From contig CM020618.1 in the NCBI GenBank assembly GCA_009829735.1, positions 12,754,568 to 12,818,567 on the forward strand: a stretch of DNA of 64,000 nucleotides, read 5' to 3'. Under the pieces are notes generated by a model that worked only from the letters and a program-made list of their open reading frames with translations, was not told the origin of the DNA and searched no databases. The stretch's first letter is position 1. Each line of letters starts with the position of its first letter. This document shows positions 42,132 to 52,588 of the stretch, piece by piece. The position numbers and the translations under genes were made by a program. Origin of the DNA: Pyropia yezoensis. Its lineage: Eukaryota > Rhodophyta > Bangiophyceae > Bangiales > Bangiaceae.

Positions 42132-44177
42132 ATGGCGACGAGGACGGCGGCGCTCCCCCCCGCCCCTCCCGGGGGTGCCCCCCCCCCGCCGGGCCTCTTG
42201 GACCTCCCCCCCGAGCTCCTTGAGGCGGTCGCATCGGCGCTGCTCCCACTGCCGTCGTCGGCATGGCCGACCTTTCCCCCTTGCGGCAGCGGCGGCGGCG
42301 GCGGGGGGGGTGGCGGCCGCCTCCACCACAGCCGGCCACCCCACCGAAGCGTGCCGTTTGTGGCAGCGTCGGCAGACCTGGCCGCGTACCGGCTGGTGTG
42401 CCGCGCCACAGCGGCCGCGGCGGCCGCGGCGGTGGCGGCGGTGGTGGTGGACCTCGGCCGGCGGCCGGGGGGGGGAGTCCGCGCCGCCGGGGGGGGGGCG
42501 GGTGGGGGTGGGGAGGAGGGGGAGGCCGCCGCCGCGGCCGCCTTGGACCGCCTCCGCCGGGTCACCGCGGCGGCCAGACGCGTGACGGCCGCCACATTTG
42601 TGGTGCCCGGCGGCCGTCACGCGCCGCCCGTGGCGACGGCGGCCGAGGCAACGGGCGACGCCGCGGCGGCGGCTGTGCTCCCCGTGCAGCGGGCCCCGGC
42701 GGTCATCCCGTTTTACACCCCGGCCGCGGCCCTTGTGGCGGCACTCCCCCTGCGGTCGCTGACGCTGGTCGGCAGCCGGGCGGTGGCGCTGTTCCCTCCT
42801 GCGGCGCTGCCCCCGCGCCTGAGCCGCCTGTCGCTGGTGGCCGTCTGCCAGGGCGCTGCCGCCCCCCCCGCGGTGGGGCCCCTACTCGCCGCCTTGGCGA
42901 GCCGCCTTACCCACCTCCACCTCGACGCGCTGGCCGTGTCGGGCGCGCCGCCGCCGCTTGACGAGTGGCTGTCGGCCGGCGGCGGCGGCGCCGCCACCGC
43001 CCCCGCCGCCTCTGCCGGTGACGGCTCCGCTGGCTTACCGGCGCTCCGCACCTTGGCCTACACGGGGGTGCTGACAGCCACGGGGGCCGCGGCGCTGGCC
43101 GCCGCCGCCCCGCGGCTGCGGGTGCTCGAGTACAGCGGCGCGCTCCGGGGGACGGGCGCGCTGGCCCCCCTGGCGGGGCCCGCCGCGTTGCCGCGCCTGG
43201 CGGTGCTGTCACTTGGGTGGGTGGACGCCCCCGCCGGCGGCACCGCCTGGGCCGACCTCACCCGCGGCCGGTCGCTGGACCGCCTGGCGCTGGGCGCTGG
43301 CCGGCGGGGCGCCGTCGGCGGCATGGGCGCCACCGGGCTGGCGCGGGCGCTTGCCGCGACCGCCGCGGCGCCGCGGGTCCTCGACGCGCCGGGGGTGGTG
43401 ATGGACGTGGCCGAGCTGAGGACGCTAGTCGCCCGCCGCGGCACGGGGACGATGGGGGGGGTCGTCGCTGAGAGTGTCCCCGCCCATGGGGAGGGCGGGG
43501 CAGCGTCGGCGTGGCCGTCGCCACCGCCTGCTGCGGTCGCCGCCGACGCTGCCACGGCCGCCGACGCCGCCGCCGCTGTGACGTCGGCTGCCACGGCGGT
43601 GGTGGACGCGTGCCGCACGGTGACGCTGGGGCTGGCGGGCATGGCCACCTCCGGCGGCGACCGGGTGCTCGCGGCCGCCTTCCCCGCCGCCACCACCCTG
43701 ACCGTTTCCGCGCACGATGACGTGGCGGCGGGCGCGCTGGCCATCTGGGCACCCCCGCCGGCCGTCCGGGTGCTGACCGTCACCTTTTGCTACGCCCCTG
43801 ACGCGGCAGGCCTACTCGCGGGCCTGGCCGCCGCCGCCCCCGGCCAACGAGCGCACCGTGGCGGCGGCGGCGTCGGCGGCGTCGCCGCCACCAGTCTAGT
43901 TGCCCTTACCATCCGCGGCGCGGAGGTGGTGGCCCCGCCCGTTGCCGCGCATGTGACCGCCCTGGTCGCTGCCGGCCTCCGCTCCCTGCGGCTGGTGTAC
44001 GCGCGGGGGGCGGCCGCGACGGCCGCGACGGCGGCCACGTTGGACGGCGGGGAGGGGGGGGGTGGGGGGACGCCGGGAGGGGGATGTGAGAGAGGGGGCG
44101 CCCCCACCGCCTGGGCCAAAGCCGTCCTGCCGGGGGTGGTGCACAGCCGCACCGGCTTGACATGGCACCGCCGGTGA
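42132..44177 (+). CDS. F-box protein with leucine-rich-type C-terminal repeats (gene 2)
   Basis: An intronless frame of 681 residues begins at the ATG at 42132. Residues 15-35 carry an F-box start (GLLDLPPELLEAVASALLPL), interrupted by a Gly-rich insert, then LAAYRLVCRATAAAA. The rest has recurrent leucine-rich segments: LPLRSLTLVGSRAVALFP, RLSRLSLVAVCQG, RLTHLHLDALAVSG, ALRTLAYTGVLTATGAAALA, RLRVLEYSGALRG, RLAVLSLGWVDAP, AVRVLTVTFCYAPDA and GLRSLRLVYARG. Architecture parallels the minus-strand neighbour, suggesting an inverted duplication or a local family. It lacks the intron of gene 1. The expected role is a substrate adaptor of an SCF ubiquitin ligase; the targets are unknown. Confidence 0.75.
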   Translation: MATRTAALPPAPPGGAPPPPGLLDLPPELLEAVASALLPLPSSAWPTFPPCGSGGGGGGGGGRLHHSRPPHRSVPFVAASADLAAYRLVCRATAAAAAAAVAAVVVDLGRRPGGGVRAAGGGAGGGGEEGEAAAAAALDRLRRVTAAARRVTAATFVVPGGRHAPPVATAAEATGDAAAAAVLPVQRAPAVIPFYTPAAALVAALPLRSLTLVGSRAVALFPPAALPPRLSRLSLVAVCQGAAAPPAVGPLLAALASRLTHLHLDALAVSGAPPPLDEWLSAGGGGAATAPAASAGDGSAGLPALRTLAYTGVLTATGAAALAAAAPRLRVLEYSGALRGTGALAPLAGPAALPRLAVLSLGWVDAPAGGTAWADLTRGRSLDRLALGAGRRGAVGGMGATGLARALAATAAAPRVLDAPGVVMDVAELRTLVARRGTGTMGGVVAESVPAHGEGGAASAWPSPPPAAVAADAATAADAAAAVTSAATAVVDACRTVTLGLAGMATSGGDRVLAAAFPAATTLTVSAHDDVAAGALAIWAPPPAVRVLTVTFCYAPDAAGLLAGLAAAAPGQRAHRGGGGVGGVAATSLVALTIRGAEVVAPPVAAHVTALVAAGLRSLRLVYARGAAATAATAATLDGGEGGGGGTPGGGCERGGAPTAWAKAVLPGVVHSRTGLTWHRR

Positions 44178-44403
44178 CGGCGCCGCGGTGCACGGCGGGC
44201 GCGCTCGCCGCCGCCGTTGTCGACGGCGCTGCCACCGGCCGCGCCGCCGCGACCGCAGCCGTGGTCGTTGGCGGTGGGGAGGCGGGTGCCGGCGGCGGCC
44301 GCTGGGCGTCTCCCATTCCCCCTCCGCCGGTGGGCATGCCCGCCGGGGCGGTGGCCGTCGTCGACCGCACCGTCCAGCAGTCGGGATTGCTTGGTGGCGG
44401 GTG

Positions 44404-44630
44404 TCGGCGGTGTGCAGCCCGCTGCACCCGTTGTTACCGTAAATGTTGGTGCCACTGGCACTGGCGTCGCCGTCAGTGTCCCCATTGGCGATGAAGTCCC
44501 CCGCCTCGACTTTTTCTGCAGGGTCCCTGGCACACGGCCCGCAGCAGGTCGTGAGAGGGGCGGACGACACTGGTTCACCACACCCAGCGGGGGGTGCATC
44601 CAGCTCGCACGTGACGTTCTTGCCGTAGCG
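44404..44630 (-). pseudogene. Possible Cys-rich exon or gene remnant
   Basis: After a good acceptor (CCCTCACAG, 44631-44639) the minus strand reads RYGKNVTCELDAPPAGCGEP and continues with a Cys cluster LTTCCGPCARD and NGCSG. The pattern resembles an extracellular Cys-rich domain with an N-glycosylation site (NVT). No start, donor or end can be assigned, so it may be a leftover exon. No family is recognised. Confidence 0.25.
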
Positions 44631-44735
44631 CTGTGAGGGAGGGGAGGGAGGAGGCGGCGGAGTGTGGCATGTACTGTTGTCCATACACCCACCGCACGTG
44701 GGGGTGTCTCGCAGCTCGAGGCATTGCCCCCATGT

Positions 44736-44823
44736 AAACCTCGTCAAGATCTGGCCACGAGCGGATTATATGCCTCACGAGCAGGATCGTTTGCCTGCTG
44801 GTGACCAGATCTTGACGAGGTTT
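44736..44823. repeat. 88-bp hairpin with perfect 19-bp arms
   Basis: AAACCTCGTCAAGATCTGG (44736-44754) is exactly inverted at 44805-44823 around a 50-bp loop. It marks the switch from GC-rich gene space to the AT-richer, repeat-rich right third. It could be a miniature transposon relic; no target duplication was seen. Confidence 0.65.
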
Positions 44824-45010
44824 GATGGTTGTAGGGCCCTGTCAGTTTGGCCATTATCAGTAAGTTGGGCCCAGCGAATGGCAGCCGGTCTCATTGGGTT
44901 GCCATTCGCCCGAATGAGGCGGATTCCGTTGGTGTCGTTTCGTCCGACCAGGGGGGCCCCTCATTCCGTCCGAGGAGGCACCCCCATGTGGCTCGCCACG
45001 TGGAAGAAAA

Positions 45011-45072
45011 CTAAGAGTGTTTCCACGGGTCTCGACCATCTCGTATACCATCTTGCCGCAATATATATTTTA
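45011..45072 (+). repeat. Dispersed repeat copy 1 (inverted partner at 57.5 kb)
   Basis: CTAAGAGTGTTTCCACGGGT is followed by ACCATCTCGTATACCATCTT and ATATATATTTT. A close match occurs in reverse complement at 57481-57533. The two copies bracket the first Harbinger element in opposite orientation. Confidence 0.65.
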
Positions 45073-48000
45073 AACGCAGCGTGGGCGCCTCTGACTGGCT
45101 GAGAACAAGCGCTCTTCAGAATCATAAAGGAGTTGTTGCGGGACGGGGGCTACATGGTCTTGATGGACTACAGCATACCTGAGACACGACCGAGGGGTCT
45201 CTCGGACAGCGATTCGGATGTGGTTACGGAATTCCTGTGTTCGCTGAATGTATTGTCCGAGTTCGCACGCGTTCATACAATACGCGATAACATGCACTAG
45301 CCCCCCTGCTGGACTGCGCAGCACTGCTTATCGCCTGTCAAATTTTTCTTGCTTTTTTGGGAAACTCTCGAGCAAAAACCTGCATAAAACCTGCCCCTCA
45401 AGGCATCATAAACACCGCTTTTACCCCCGCTTCTTGCTTTCTGCCTACGACAGCTCGGGCGATTGGTAGTCGCCACCTCCCTAGGTATGACCGGAAGCGC
45501 ACGGGGCAGGAGAGCACTCTCGGGAAGCGCAAAGAAGCGACCGACCATCGCTACGCTTGGGAGCAATGTTTATACAAACGCGTTTAAAAACCGCGCAAAC
45601 TCTCGCACTGGTTAAGCAAAAACCTGCGCGACGACAGCTTTCGAGGGTCTGCACGGAAAAATCTCTCCGCCTTGCTCAACATCTACAACGTGAATTCTGA
45701 CCAATGGAACGCTCCGTCCAGAAAACAGCAGCGCCACCGCTGTTGTCATTGGTTGACAGAACACCGACAGCGGCCGTCGTGTCGGTCATCCTGGTAGAGA
45801 TTCTTTGGCCTCAGCCCATCCCCTCGATCAAAAAAGCAAAATTCTGCTCGAGCCGTTCAATTTCGTGCTCGAGCAGGGCAAGAATTTGCACAACGAAGCA
45901 AGAGATCTGGCCAAAATCGGGCTTGTATCTTGACAGGGGATAAGCAGTGCTGCGCTGCCCGGGACGTGGAAAGACCGTCCGAATGGTTCCTCGTATCGGC
46001 AAAGTAGCGAGACACGCAGCGCAAAGAGAGTCATTGTGGAGAAGTGTTGCCCTCCTTTGGCTGGAATGGGGATGCGTTGGGCATGGAAGACAAAATAGTG
46101 TGCCACGTACACGAGTAATTTGAGGCATAAACGCGTGCAATATGCGACATTCACGCGTCTACATGCGCAAGTATGGCGGTTTCGCATATTTTGGTGGTCG
46201 TTGCGTGATGACAGCCAATCATCTTGCTCTGTTCGTCGCGCTTCTTGGGACGGACGACCGGTCACAGCAACGCATGCCAAATGACTGTCTCCCGTCGGGG
46301 CGGGCCGGCTCGAGTCGGCCTTGTCTCTGTGGCTCTCAGTCGTTCTGGGATGTCCGGCGGGACTGTCAACCGCGCGCGCGTCGTTTCCCTGCGTCGCGTA
46401 CACCCGCACGCCGCGTTGGCGGTGCGGCCCGGGCCTCCGATGGCGCGCTTGCAGTGAATGTCGCCCAATTTTTTTTTCTCGATTTCTTCCAGAGCGCCCT
46501 TCCCCGGCCCTCGGCGGCCCCTCCGGCGCGGCCTCCCGCGGTATTCGGCCTCGAATTTTTCCCGCGCGTGCTTCTACGCCTCTCTTGCGCCCTCCCTCCC
46601 ACCCCGCTCCCCGCGTCGCACCCCCCCCGACCCCCCCCGCCCCCCTTTCGTGCTCTTCCGCCCCCCCTCGCCCCTTCCGGCCCAATTGCATTCCCCATTG
46701 GTTTGTCACACAGCCACCACACGTGCGCCCCCAACGGCACTCCCCCCCCCCTTCGAGGGAGGAAAGTGCGTGTCGAGGCTCAGCGCGCACCAAATCAAAG
46801 GGACAGCCCCCCCTGCCAGCACAAGTTCCCCAGGTGTGTGGACAGCAGCTCCTCTCTCGGTCGGTGTCGGCCGTCCCGCGCGAGGCTGGGACCAGTGACG
46901 CCCCAACCCCCCCCCGACCCCCCTCCACCCCCCCGACTTTGACTGTTCTGGCCCTGTCCCCTCCCTGTGCTATCACCTGCTATCACCTGCCAGCACCCCC
47001 CGTCGTGCCAGCAAGGATGCTTGTGGGGCCGCCACGCGGGGTCCGCCGCGATCCCCCCCCCCCCCCCAACTATCCCCGCGTGGCCCTGCGTGGCGCCTCC
47101 ACAGACACCATGACCATGATGGTTTTGGCAAATTTTGGGGCGCCTCGTGGTTGCCCTCTCCTTTGGCGGGCCCACTACCAAGTGGCCGCCTCTAGCCCCC
47201 CCAGGTGGCTCACCCCAGAGCGGGCCCCCCCGAGACGGGCCTCCACAATGCTTTGCGGCTGCCTGACGGCCGCGGGTTCCTCCCCCCCTCGCCGCCCCGT
47301 ACATCGCAAGGATGGCCCGCGGCCGCTCGACGGCCGCGGGTCTCTCCCGTCATGGGTGATGTTCCCTCTGACGCTCTGCGGCCGCGCTGTCGCCGCGGGT
47401 CGTCGCCGACCCCGCACCCCTGCCGATCGGCCCCCGTCCGTGCGTAGACGGGTCTCCTTCGGAACACAGGTCGCCGCCCTTCCCCCCTTGCCCCCCCTCC
47501 TTGGCGGGTCCGGCACGGCCAGGGGTCGTCGCGCGTCCCCCCCCCCACCCTATGTTGCGCCCCCCCCCACCCTGTTTTTGCGGCCCCACAGAGGATCGTC
47601 GCCGCCGCGCTTGGGAGACACCCCCCCCCGGTGCCAGGGGCGTCTCGGAAGTGCTTGTGACGGCGGAGGGGGAGCGTCACCCCGCCTGGGTTGTCTCCCG
47701 GCCGCACGGTTGATGCGGCTGGTCCTTCAGGCGGCCACATTGTCTACGTGGCTGGCCGCCATCCCCCTTGTCGGGCCGCATGGGCAGAGGCGCCTTGCAC
47801 GGATTTTTTGGTGGTGGCGTCCCCCCTCTGGGGGAGTGTCACGCTCGTGGGCGACGGTCGCCCCCCCCTTGGCGGCCGCGTGGCGGCCGCGGGTTGGGCC
47901 CCCCCCCCGTTGGCCGTCCCCACGCTGCTTGCCGCGGCGCTGCGGGAATGTCGCCCCGCCTGGTTCTCCTCGCGGCCGCACGGTTGATGCGGCTGGTCCC

Positions 48001-48561
48001 CCAGGGCGGCCACATTGTTCACGTGGCTGGCCGCCATCCCCCGTTGTGTTCTCCTCATCGGTGGAGGCGCATCCCCGTGGTGCTCTTGGCGGTGGTGTCC
48101 CCCCCGCTGTTTGCGGCCGCGCCGGAGGGGGCGGCTTCCTCCCCCCCGGCAAGTGTCGCGGCCGCAAGGATTTCGCAGCTGTTGTCGTGCCGGGCACGTC
48201 GGGGGGGGGGTGGTGGAGAGACGTTTGCTGTTGGTTGGGGGAGAGGGGCGTTTGCTGCTGCCGGGGGGCGCTTACTGCTGTTGGGGGGCACTTGCTGCTG
48301 CTGGCGGGGGGGGGAGCGTTTGCTACTGGCGGGGCGAGGGGGTTCGATATCACTCTCGGCCCCGTCGCGGTTTATCCAGCCCCGCGTGTGGTGGCCATGA
48401 ACGGCTGGCACGACGGGGCACGCGTTTGCATACTTCAAGCTGTTTGCGCTCGCGGTTGTGGGCGTGATTGCGGGCCGCAAGTCGGCCCCTGCGACACCCC
48501 TTTCCCCTTTCTGTTGGGCTGCCTGTCCTCTCCCGTACCGCATTTTCCCTCGAGCGACCGC
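45073..48561. other. Intergenic and repeat region
   Basis: 45.1-46.3 kb is relatively AT-rich, with codon-like but unrecognised short frames (for example a minus-strand frame at 45811-46130 ending IERLEQNFAFLIEGMG). 46.5-48.5 kb is GC-rich with long frames of Pro/Arg/Gly composition. A block CGGCCGCACGGTTGATGCGG, followed by a shared segment of about 75 bp, occurs at 47699 and again at 47973 (offset 274 bp), so part is a diverged tandem repeat. No gene is supported. Confidence 0.4.
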
Positions 48562-50174
48562 AATGTGCGTCAGCCACGCCGACCGGGGGGGGGATCAGCG
48601 CCGTTCTGGGGAGGGTTGGGGTGGACGAGGCGCGGGGGGGGAGGGGGGGGGGGGGGAGGCGGCCGCCACCGGGAGGCGGGCCGCCCCCACGGAAGATAAG
48701 CAAGGACCAGCGGCGTCGCGGCTGTCGGCGGCTTTGTGCACGTTGTCGGCGTGCCCAAATTACGGGGCCCGAGTTTGCATTGTGCCACTGGACGTGCGGC
48801 TGCCCGTGGGCGGCTCGGCCTCCGCCAGGAGAGCCAGTGAACCGGTGGTGGGGGTGCGTGACGGAGCCGACGAGAACGCAACAGCGCCGAGGCTTTCGGC
48901 GGCTGTGCTGGCAGTGTCACCTGGCGGACCGCGCGGGGCCACAGCACGGTCCGTGCCGCTGGACCTGCCGTTGTCCGTGGGCAGCACAGCCGCAGCCGCA
49001 GAACCTGGACTGGGAGCGGCCGCCAAGCCCACGTCGGTGGACGGGGCCGCCGCGTTGCGGTGGCCCGGCCGGGGCGGCCGGCTACGCCGGACACGACCAG
49101 CGGCCGCCGAGCCCGCGTGGGTGGGCGGGGCCGAGCCGAAGCAACCACCAAGTCCAGACGCGGCCGCCGAGCCCGCGCGGGTGGGCGGGGCCGAGCCGGG
49201 GCAACGACCAAGTCCAGCGGCGGCCGCCCAGCCCGCGTGGGTGGGCGGGGCCGAGCCGGGGCAACGACCAAGCCCAGCGGCGGCCGCTAAGCCCGCGTGG
49301 GTGGGGGGGTCCAAGTGGGGGCAATGAGCAAGTCCAGCCGCGGCCGCCGAGCCCGCGTGGGTGGGCCGGGCCAAGGAGCGGCAACGACCAAGCCCAGCTG
49401 CGGCCGCCGAGCCCGCGCGGGAGGGCGGGGCCGAGCCGAAGCAACGACCAAGTCCAGCCGCGGCCGCCGAGCCCGCGTGGGTGGGCGGGGCCAAGTGGGG
49501 GCGACAACCAAGTCCAGCGACGGCCGCCCAGCCCGCGTGGGTGGGGGGGGCCGAGTGGGGGCAACCACCACCTGCACCCGCAGCCGCCCAGCCAGCGTGC
49601 GGGGGGAGGGCCGCGTGGGGGCAACAACCAAGTCCAGCTGCGGCCACCGAGCCCGCGTTGGTGGGGAGGGCCGCGGCTGGGCGGCCATCCTGCGAGGCCG
49701 AACGAGGACAAAAACCAAGCGCAGCGGCCTCGTCCGCAGAGCCCTTGTGGGTGGCGGGGCCAGCTGTTTGGCGACCGCCCGGTGGACCCCAGTGGGCACA
49801 GCCCGAAGCAGGAGCAGCGGCAGGAGCCGCAGAACCGTCGCGGGTGGAAGGGGCCGTCGTTTGGTGGCCCCCCGGCGGAGCCCAGCGGCCTCGCGCAGCA
49901 GCGGCCGACGAGCCCGCCGCAGCGGGCGGGGCCGCCGTTGGACGGCCCTGCAGTAGCACCGCCGGAGAGCAGCGTCGGCCTGGTCCGACAGCTTGTCAAC
50001 CCACTGGCTCGCACGCAGGCGTGGGTGAACCAGCTGCCGCGGCCGCAGAACCCTCCTGGTTGGGAGGGGCCGTCAACCGGCGGTCGCGAGGGTGGGCCGA
50101 CAGGACTGACCTTCCCGCGCGGGAAGGCGCAGCAGCCGTTTGGCGGCGGCCCAGCGGGGGAGGGCGAGAGCGAT

Positions 50175-50231
<57 letters not shown>

Positions 50232-51269
50232 CGGCCGTCACCTCAGCGGAGGCCGCCGAGCCCGCCGGGGCGGGGCGGCCGGGCACCGGGTGTCGGCGGC
50301 GAGGGTCGGCCGGCGGGAAACGACTACCCAAGGGCGAGGCCGCGCATTGGCGGCCTCCAAGTGCCGCCGAGTCAACCGGGCGAGCCCCCGGGGGCCCCTG
50401 TGCGCAATCAGCGGTCGTCTTCCGGGACGGGCGACGAGCAGCCGAGGTCTTCCCAGTCCCCTGCAGGAGCAAAGGAGTCGCAGCGGGGAAAGGAGGGATC
50501 GGCCAGCCACCTTGGCGGTGCGTCAAGCACCGGGCAGCAACAGGGGGGCGCCCAGCGGTCGCACGGGGGTGGGCCGAGGGACACCGGCCCACCACAGCGG
50601 CCATCCTCGAGCAGCTGGCCGTTGCCCACAATGGGGACGCCACGCGGTGCGGGGACGGGCAACGCGCCCCCGTCGTCCCATCCAGTTCCCACTGCTCCCT
50701 CCGGGTCGGACAGACGCGGGGTGGCAGCAGCAGCGGGACCACCTGTGGGGACGCCGTCGCAGACCACACGGCCATGTTCTCCCCCCCATCCAATCGGGGA
50801 GGGGGGCCGAGCGGCCGCAGCTCCCTTGGTGGCAGCCCCAGCGGCCGCTCCTTTGGCTACGCCAGCGACGGCAGCGGCGCCGCCAGCCCCGGCAGCAGCA
50901 GCACAGATTACACCGTCCCCCCGCTCGGCCCGGCTCGCGGCCACGCGGCTAGAGCCCCCCGCGGACGCGGATCCCATGGAGGTGCACGAGGCGGGCGGCG
51001 GCCCCCGCGAAGTGGAGGCCGCCTTGACGTCCGGGCCGACGACGGCCTCACCGACGGTGACGGGGATCTCTCAGCAGAGGTCGCTGCAGCAGCCGCCGGC
51101 GCGCGCACCAATCCTGGCGCAGGGCGACGCGGCCGTGCCGGGCGAAGCGGCTCTCTGCGCGGCCGAGGACGCGGCCGTGGAGGCGGCGAGGCGGGCGCTC
51201 GAGATGGAGTGGGACCTCGCGTCCACACCAACGGGGTCCCGTACTCCGCTGTCGAGCGAGTACAGCTGA
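48562..51269 (+). CDS. Protein with duplicated Cys module, 20-residue tandem repeats and polyQ, unrecognised
   Basis: The frame ending at 51269 holds two copies of a Cys module with identical spacing, CxxC-x12-CxxxCxCPWA: RRLCARC...ALCHWTCGCPWA (about 48718-48810) and RRLCWQC...GPCRWTCRCPWA (about 48895-48990). It is followed by about ten 20-residue repeats (PPSPRGWAGPSRGNDQVQ type), an 18-Gln tract, and Ser/Pro/Gly/Ala-rich sequence. The C-terminus is more ordered (EDAAVEAARRALEMEWDLAS). Exact conservation of Cys spacing between diverged copies argues that this frame is translated and that the modules may bind zinc. The start is unclear: an ATG at 48562 (MCVSHADRG) lies in another frame and meets this one at G-tracts near 48585-48656. 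The last 496 bp overlap ORF1 of the Harbinger element in another frame. It may be an accessory transposon protein or a host gene. Confidence 0.5.
49093..49680 (+). repeat. 60-bp tandem repeat, about ten units
   Basis: Units of exactly 60 bp centred on CGGCCGCCGAGCCCGCGTGG repeat about ten times with point differences and no length change. All six frames stay open because 60 is a multiple of three. In the frame shared with the Cys modules each unit encodes 20 residues with conserved PPSPRGW. Confidence 0.9.
50175..50228 (+). repeat. (CAG)18 tract
   Basis: Eighteen uninterrupted CAG triplets, read as polyglutamine in the Cys-module frame. Pure triplet runs are prone to length change. Confidence 0.95.
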
Positions 51270-52588
51270 GCGCTGTGAGGCTCGAGACGTCTGAGGATGC
51301 CGTGGTAGGTACGGACCAGAACAGCAAGGAGTTTTTTGCTGTCGTGATGGCCAACTTCCAGGCGCGGATGGATCACATCGACGTCGAGATGCCGATGGAG
51401 GGCCTCCCTGCGCGGGTGCTGCGGGAGGCCACCGGCGTGCAGAGGTACTACAAGAAGCTGAACGAGAAGGTGATGCGCCTCGTGTGCGAGCGTGTGCACG
51501 TGGAGGGCCTCAGCCTCACTGGAAACTCGTCGGAGGCCGACATAAAGCTGGCCATGATGGCCGTTTTTGAGAACCGCGACGAGTACGAGGCCATCAGGCT
51601 AGGAAAGTACGTGCCGCACCCCATCCTCCAGACCGCGGAGGCGAGGGCGGACTACTGGATTGACTGCTGGCGCGTATTGAAGACTTCCGACAAGTATAGC
51701 GGCGCCGCTGCGATGGAGGCCATGGCGGCACGCCGCCGCGGCCGCCGCCCTGCTGGCGCGGCGGGGGGTGCAGCCAACGCCGCGGCAAGCGTGGGCGACG
51801 ACCTCAGCGCGCGTGATGTGGCCACAGCCGACGCGGCCGCAACGGACGCGGCCACGACCGATGGCGGCGGCGACCAGGAGGGGACGCGAGCGGACGGCCT
51901 GGCGGCTGGCAAGCGCCAGCGACCGGCTACCTTTGCGGACCGCCCGCTGGGAACGCAGTCAACGCTGGCGGAGCTCGCGCCGGCAGCCCGCGACGAAACG
52001 TTTAAGCAGGAGGGCGAGGCAAACACGAAGGCGTTGAACGCGCTTGCCGAGGCGGCCCGTGACCGCAACATCGTCGCGACTTTGTCAGCACCCGCAATTC
52101 GGGATGAGCCGCGCTTTCGTAACTTTCTGGCCAGGCGGGCCGACGAACTGATCGCGGCCCACTTGGCTGCGCAACAAGGGTCGGCCGCCTCGTGCGCGGC
52201 CGCCAACTGCGGCGGGGCTGGTGGGACGGGGCCCGCTCCATCGGGCCCTTCTGCGGGAGCTGCTGCCCGGGAAGTGTATGAAGCAGAAGGAGCAGATGTG
52301 CTGAGCTCTGGGGCTGCCGCAGGGGCGGCCGCCGGTGCAGGGAAGGCGAATAGGGGAGGGGGTGTGCGGGGGGGGGGGGGGGGGGGGGGGGGCGGCCGCC
52401 CCAGCGGCCTCGACGACTGCAGTGGCCGCGGCTGCTGGGCAGGCCGCGGTGGCGTCCGTCGTCGGGGCCGCTGCGGGTTCAAGTGCTCCAGGTGGTCGCT
52501 CTTCAGCGGCCGCCGGGGCTGTGGCCGCCACCAGTACTCCCCCACCCACGGCCCCCCCTGCTGCGCTTCTCCCTTGGCCGCTTCCTGA
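50774..52588 (+). CDS. PIF/Harbinger ORF1, SANT/Myb-like DNA-binding protein
   Basis: From ATG 50774 (MFSPPSNRGGGPSGRSSLGG) a disordered Gly/Arg/Ser leader of about 150 residues precedes a trihelix/SANT-like domain: GVPYSAVERVQLSAVRLETS, EDAVVGTDQNSKEFFAVVMA, VQRYYKKLNEKVMRLVCERV, and DYWIDCWRVLKTSDKY. The EDxVVGTDQ...WxxLxxxxN...CWxVLK pattern is that of Harbinger ORF1 and NAM-associated proteins, which assist nuclear import and end binding of the transposase. A helical region follows (AARDETFKQEGEANTKALNA, FLARRADELIAAHLAAQQG). Beyond residue 530 the frame runs into a 25-base G-run (52368-52392), after which another phase (to 53066) looks more protein-like, so the C-terminus is uncertain. 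The first 165 residues overlap the upstream Cys-module frame. Confidence 0.7.
   Translation: MFSPPSNRGGGPSGRSSLGGSPSGRSFGYASDGSGAASPGSSSTDYTVPPLGPARGHAARAPRGRGSHGGARGGRRPPRSGGRLDVRADDGLTDGDGDLSAEVAAAAAGARTNPGAGRRGRAGRSGSLRGRGRGRGGGEAGARDGVGPRVHTNGVPYSAVERVQLSAVRLETSEDAVVGTDQNSKEFFAVVMANFQARMDHIDVEMPMEGLPARVLREATGVQRYYKKLNEKVMRLVCERVHVEGLSLTGNSSEADIKLAMMAVFENRDEYEAIRLGKYVPHPILQTAEARADYWIDCWRVLKTSDKYSGAAAMEAMAARRRGRRPAGAAGGAANAAASVGDDLSARDVATADAAATDAATTDGGGDQEGTRADGLAAGKRQRPATFADRPLGTQSTLAELAPAARDETFKQEGEANTKALNALAEAARDRNIVATLSAPAIRDEPRFRNFLARRADELIAAHLAAQQGSAASCAAANCGGAGGTGPAPSGPSAGAAAREVYEAEGADVLSSGAAAGAAAGAGKANRGGGVRGGGGGGGGGRPSGLDDCSGRGCWAGRGGVRRRGRCGFKCSRWSLFSGRRGCGRHQYSPTHGPPCCASPLAAS

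Noticed and set aside
46321-48699. 792-codon plus-strand open frame
   Set aside because: It lacks an ATG start and any domain, is Pro/Arg/Gly-biased, and spans a diverged tandem repeat. It is explained by GC content.
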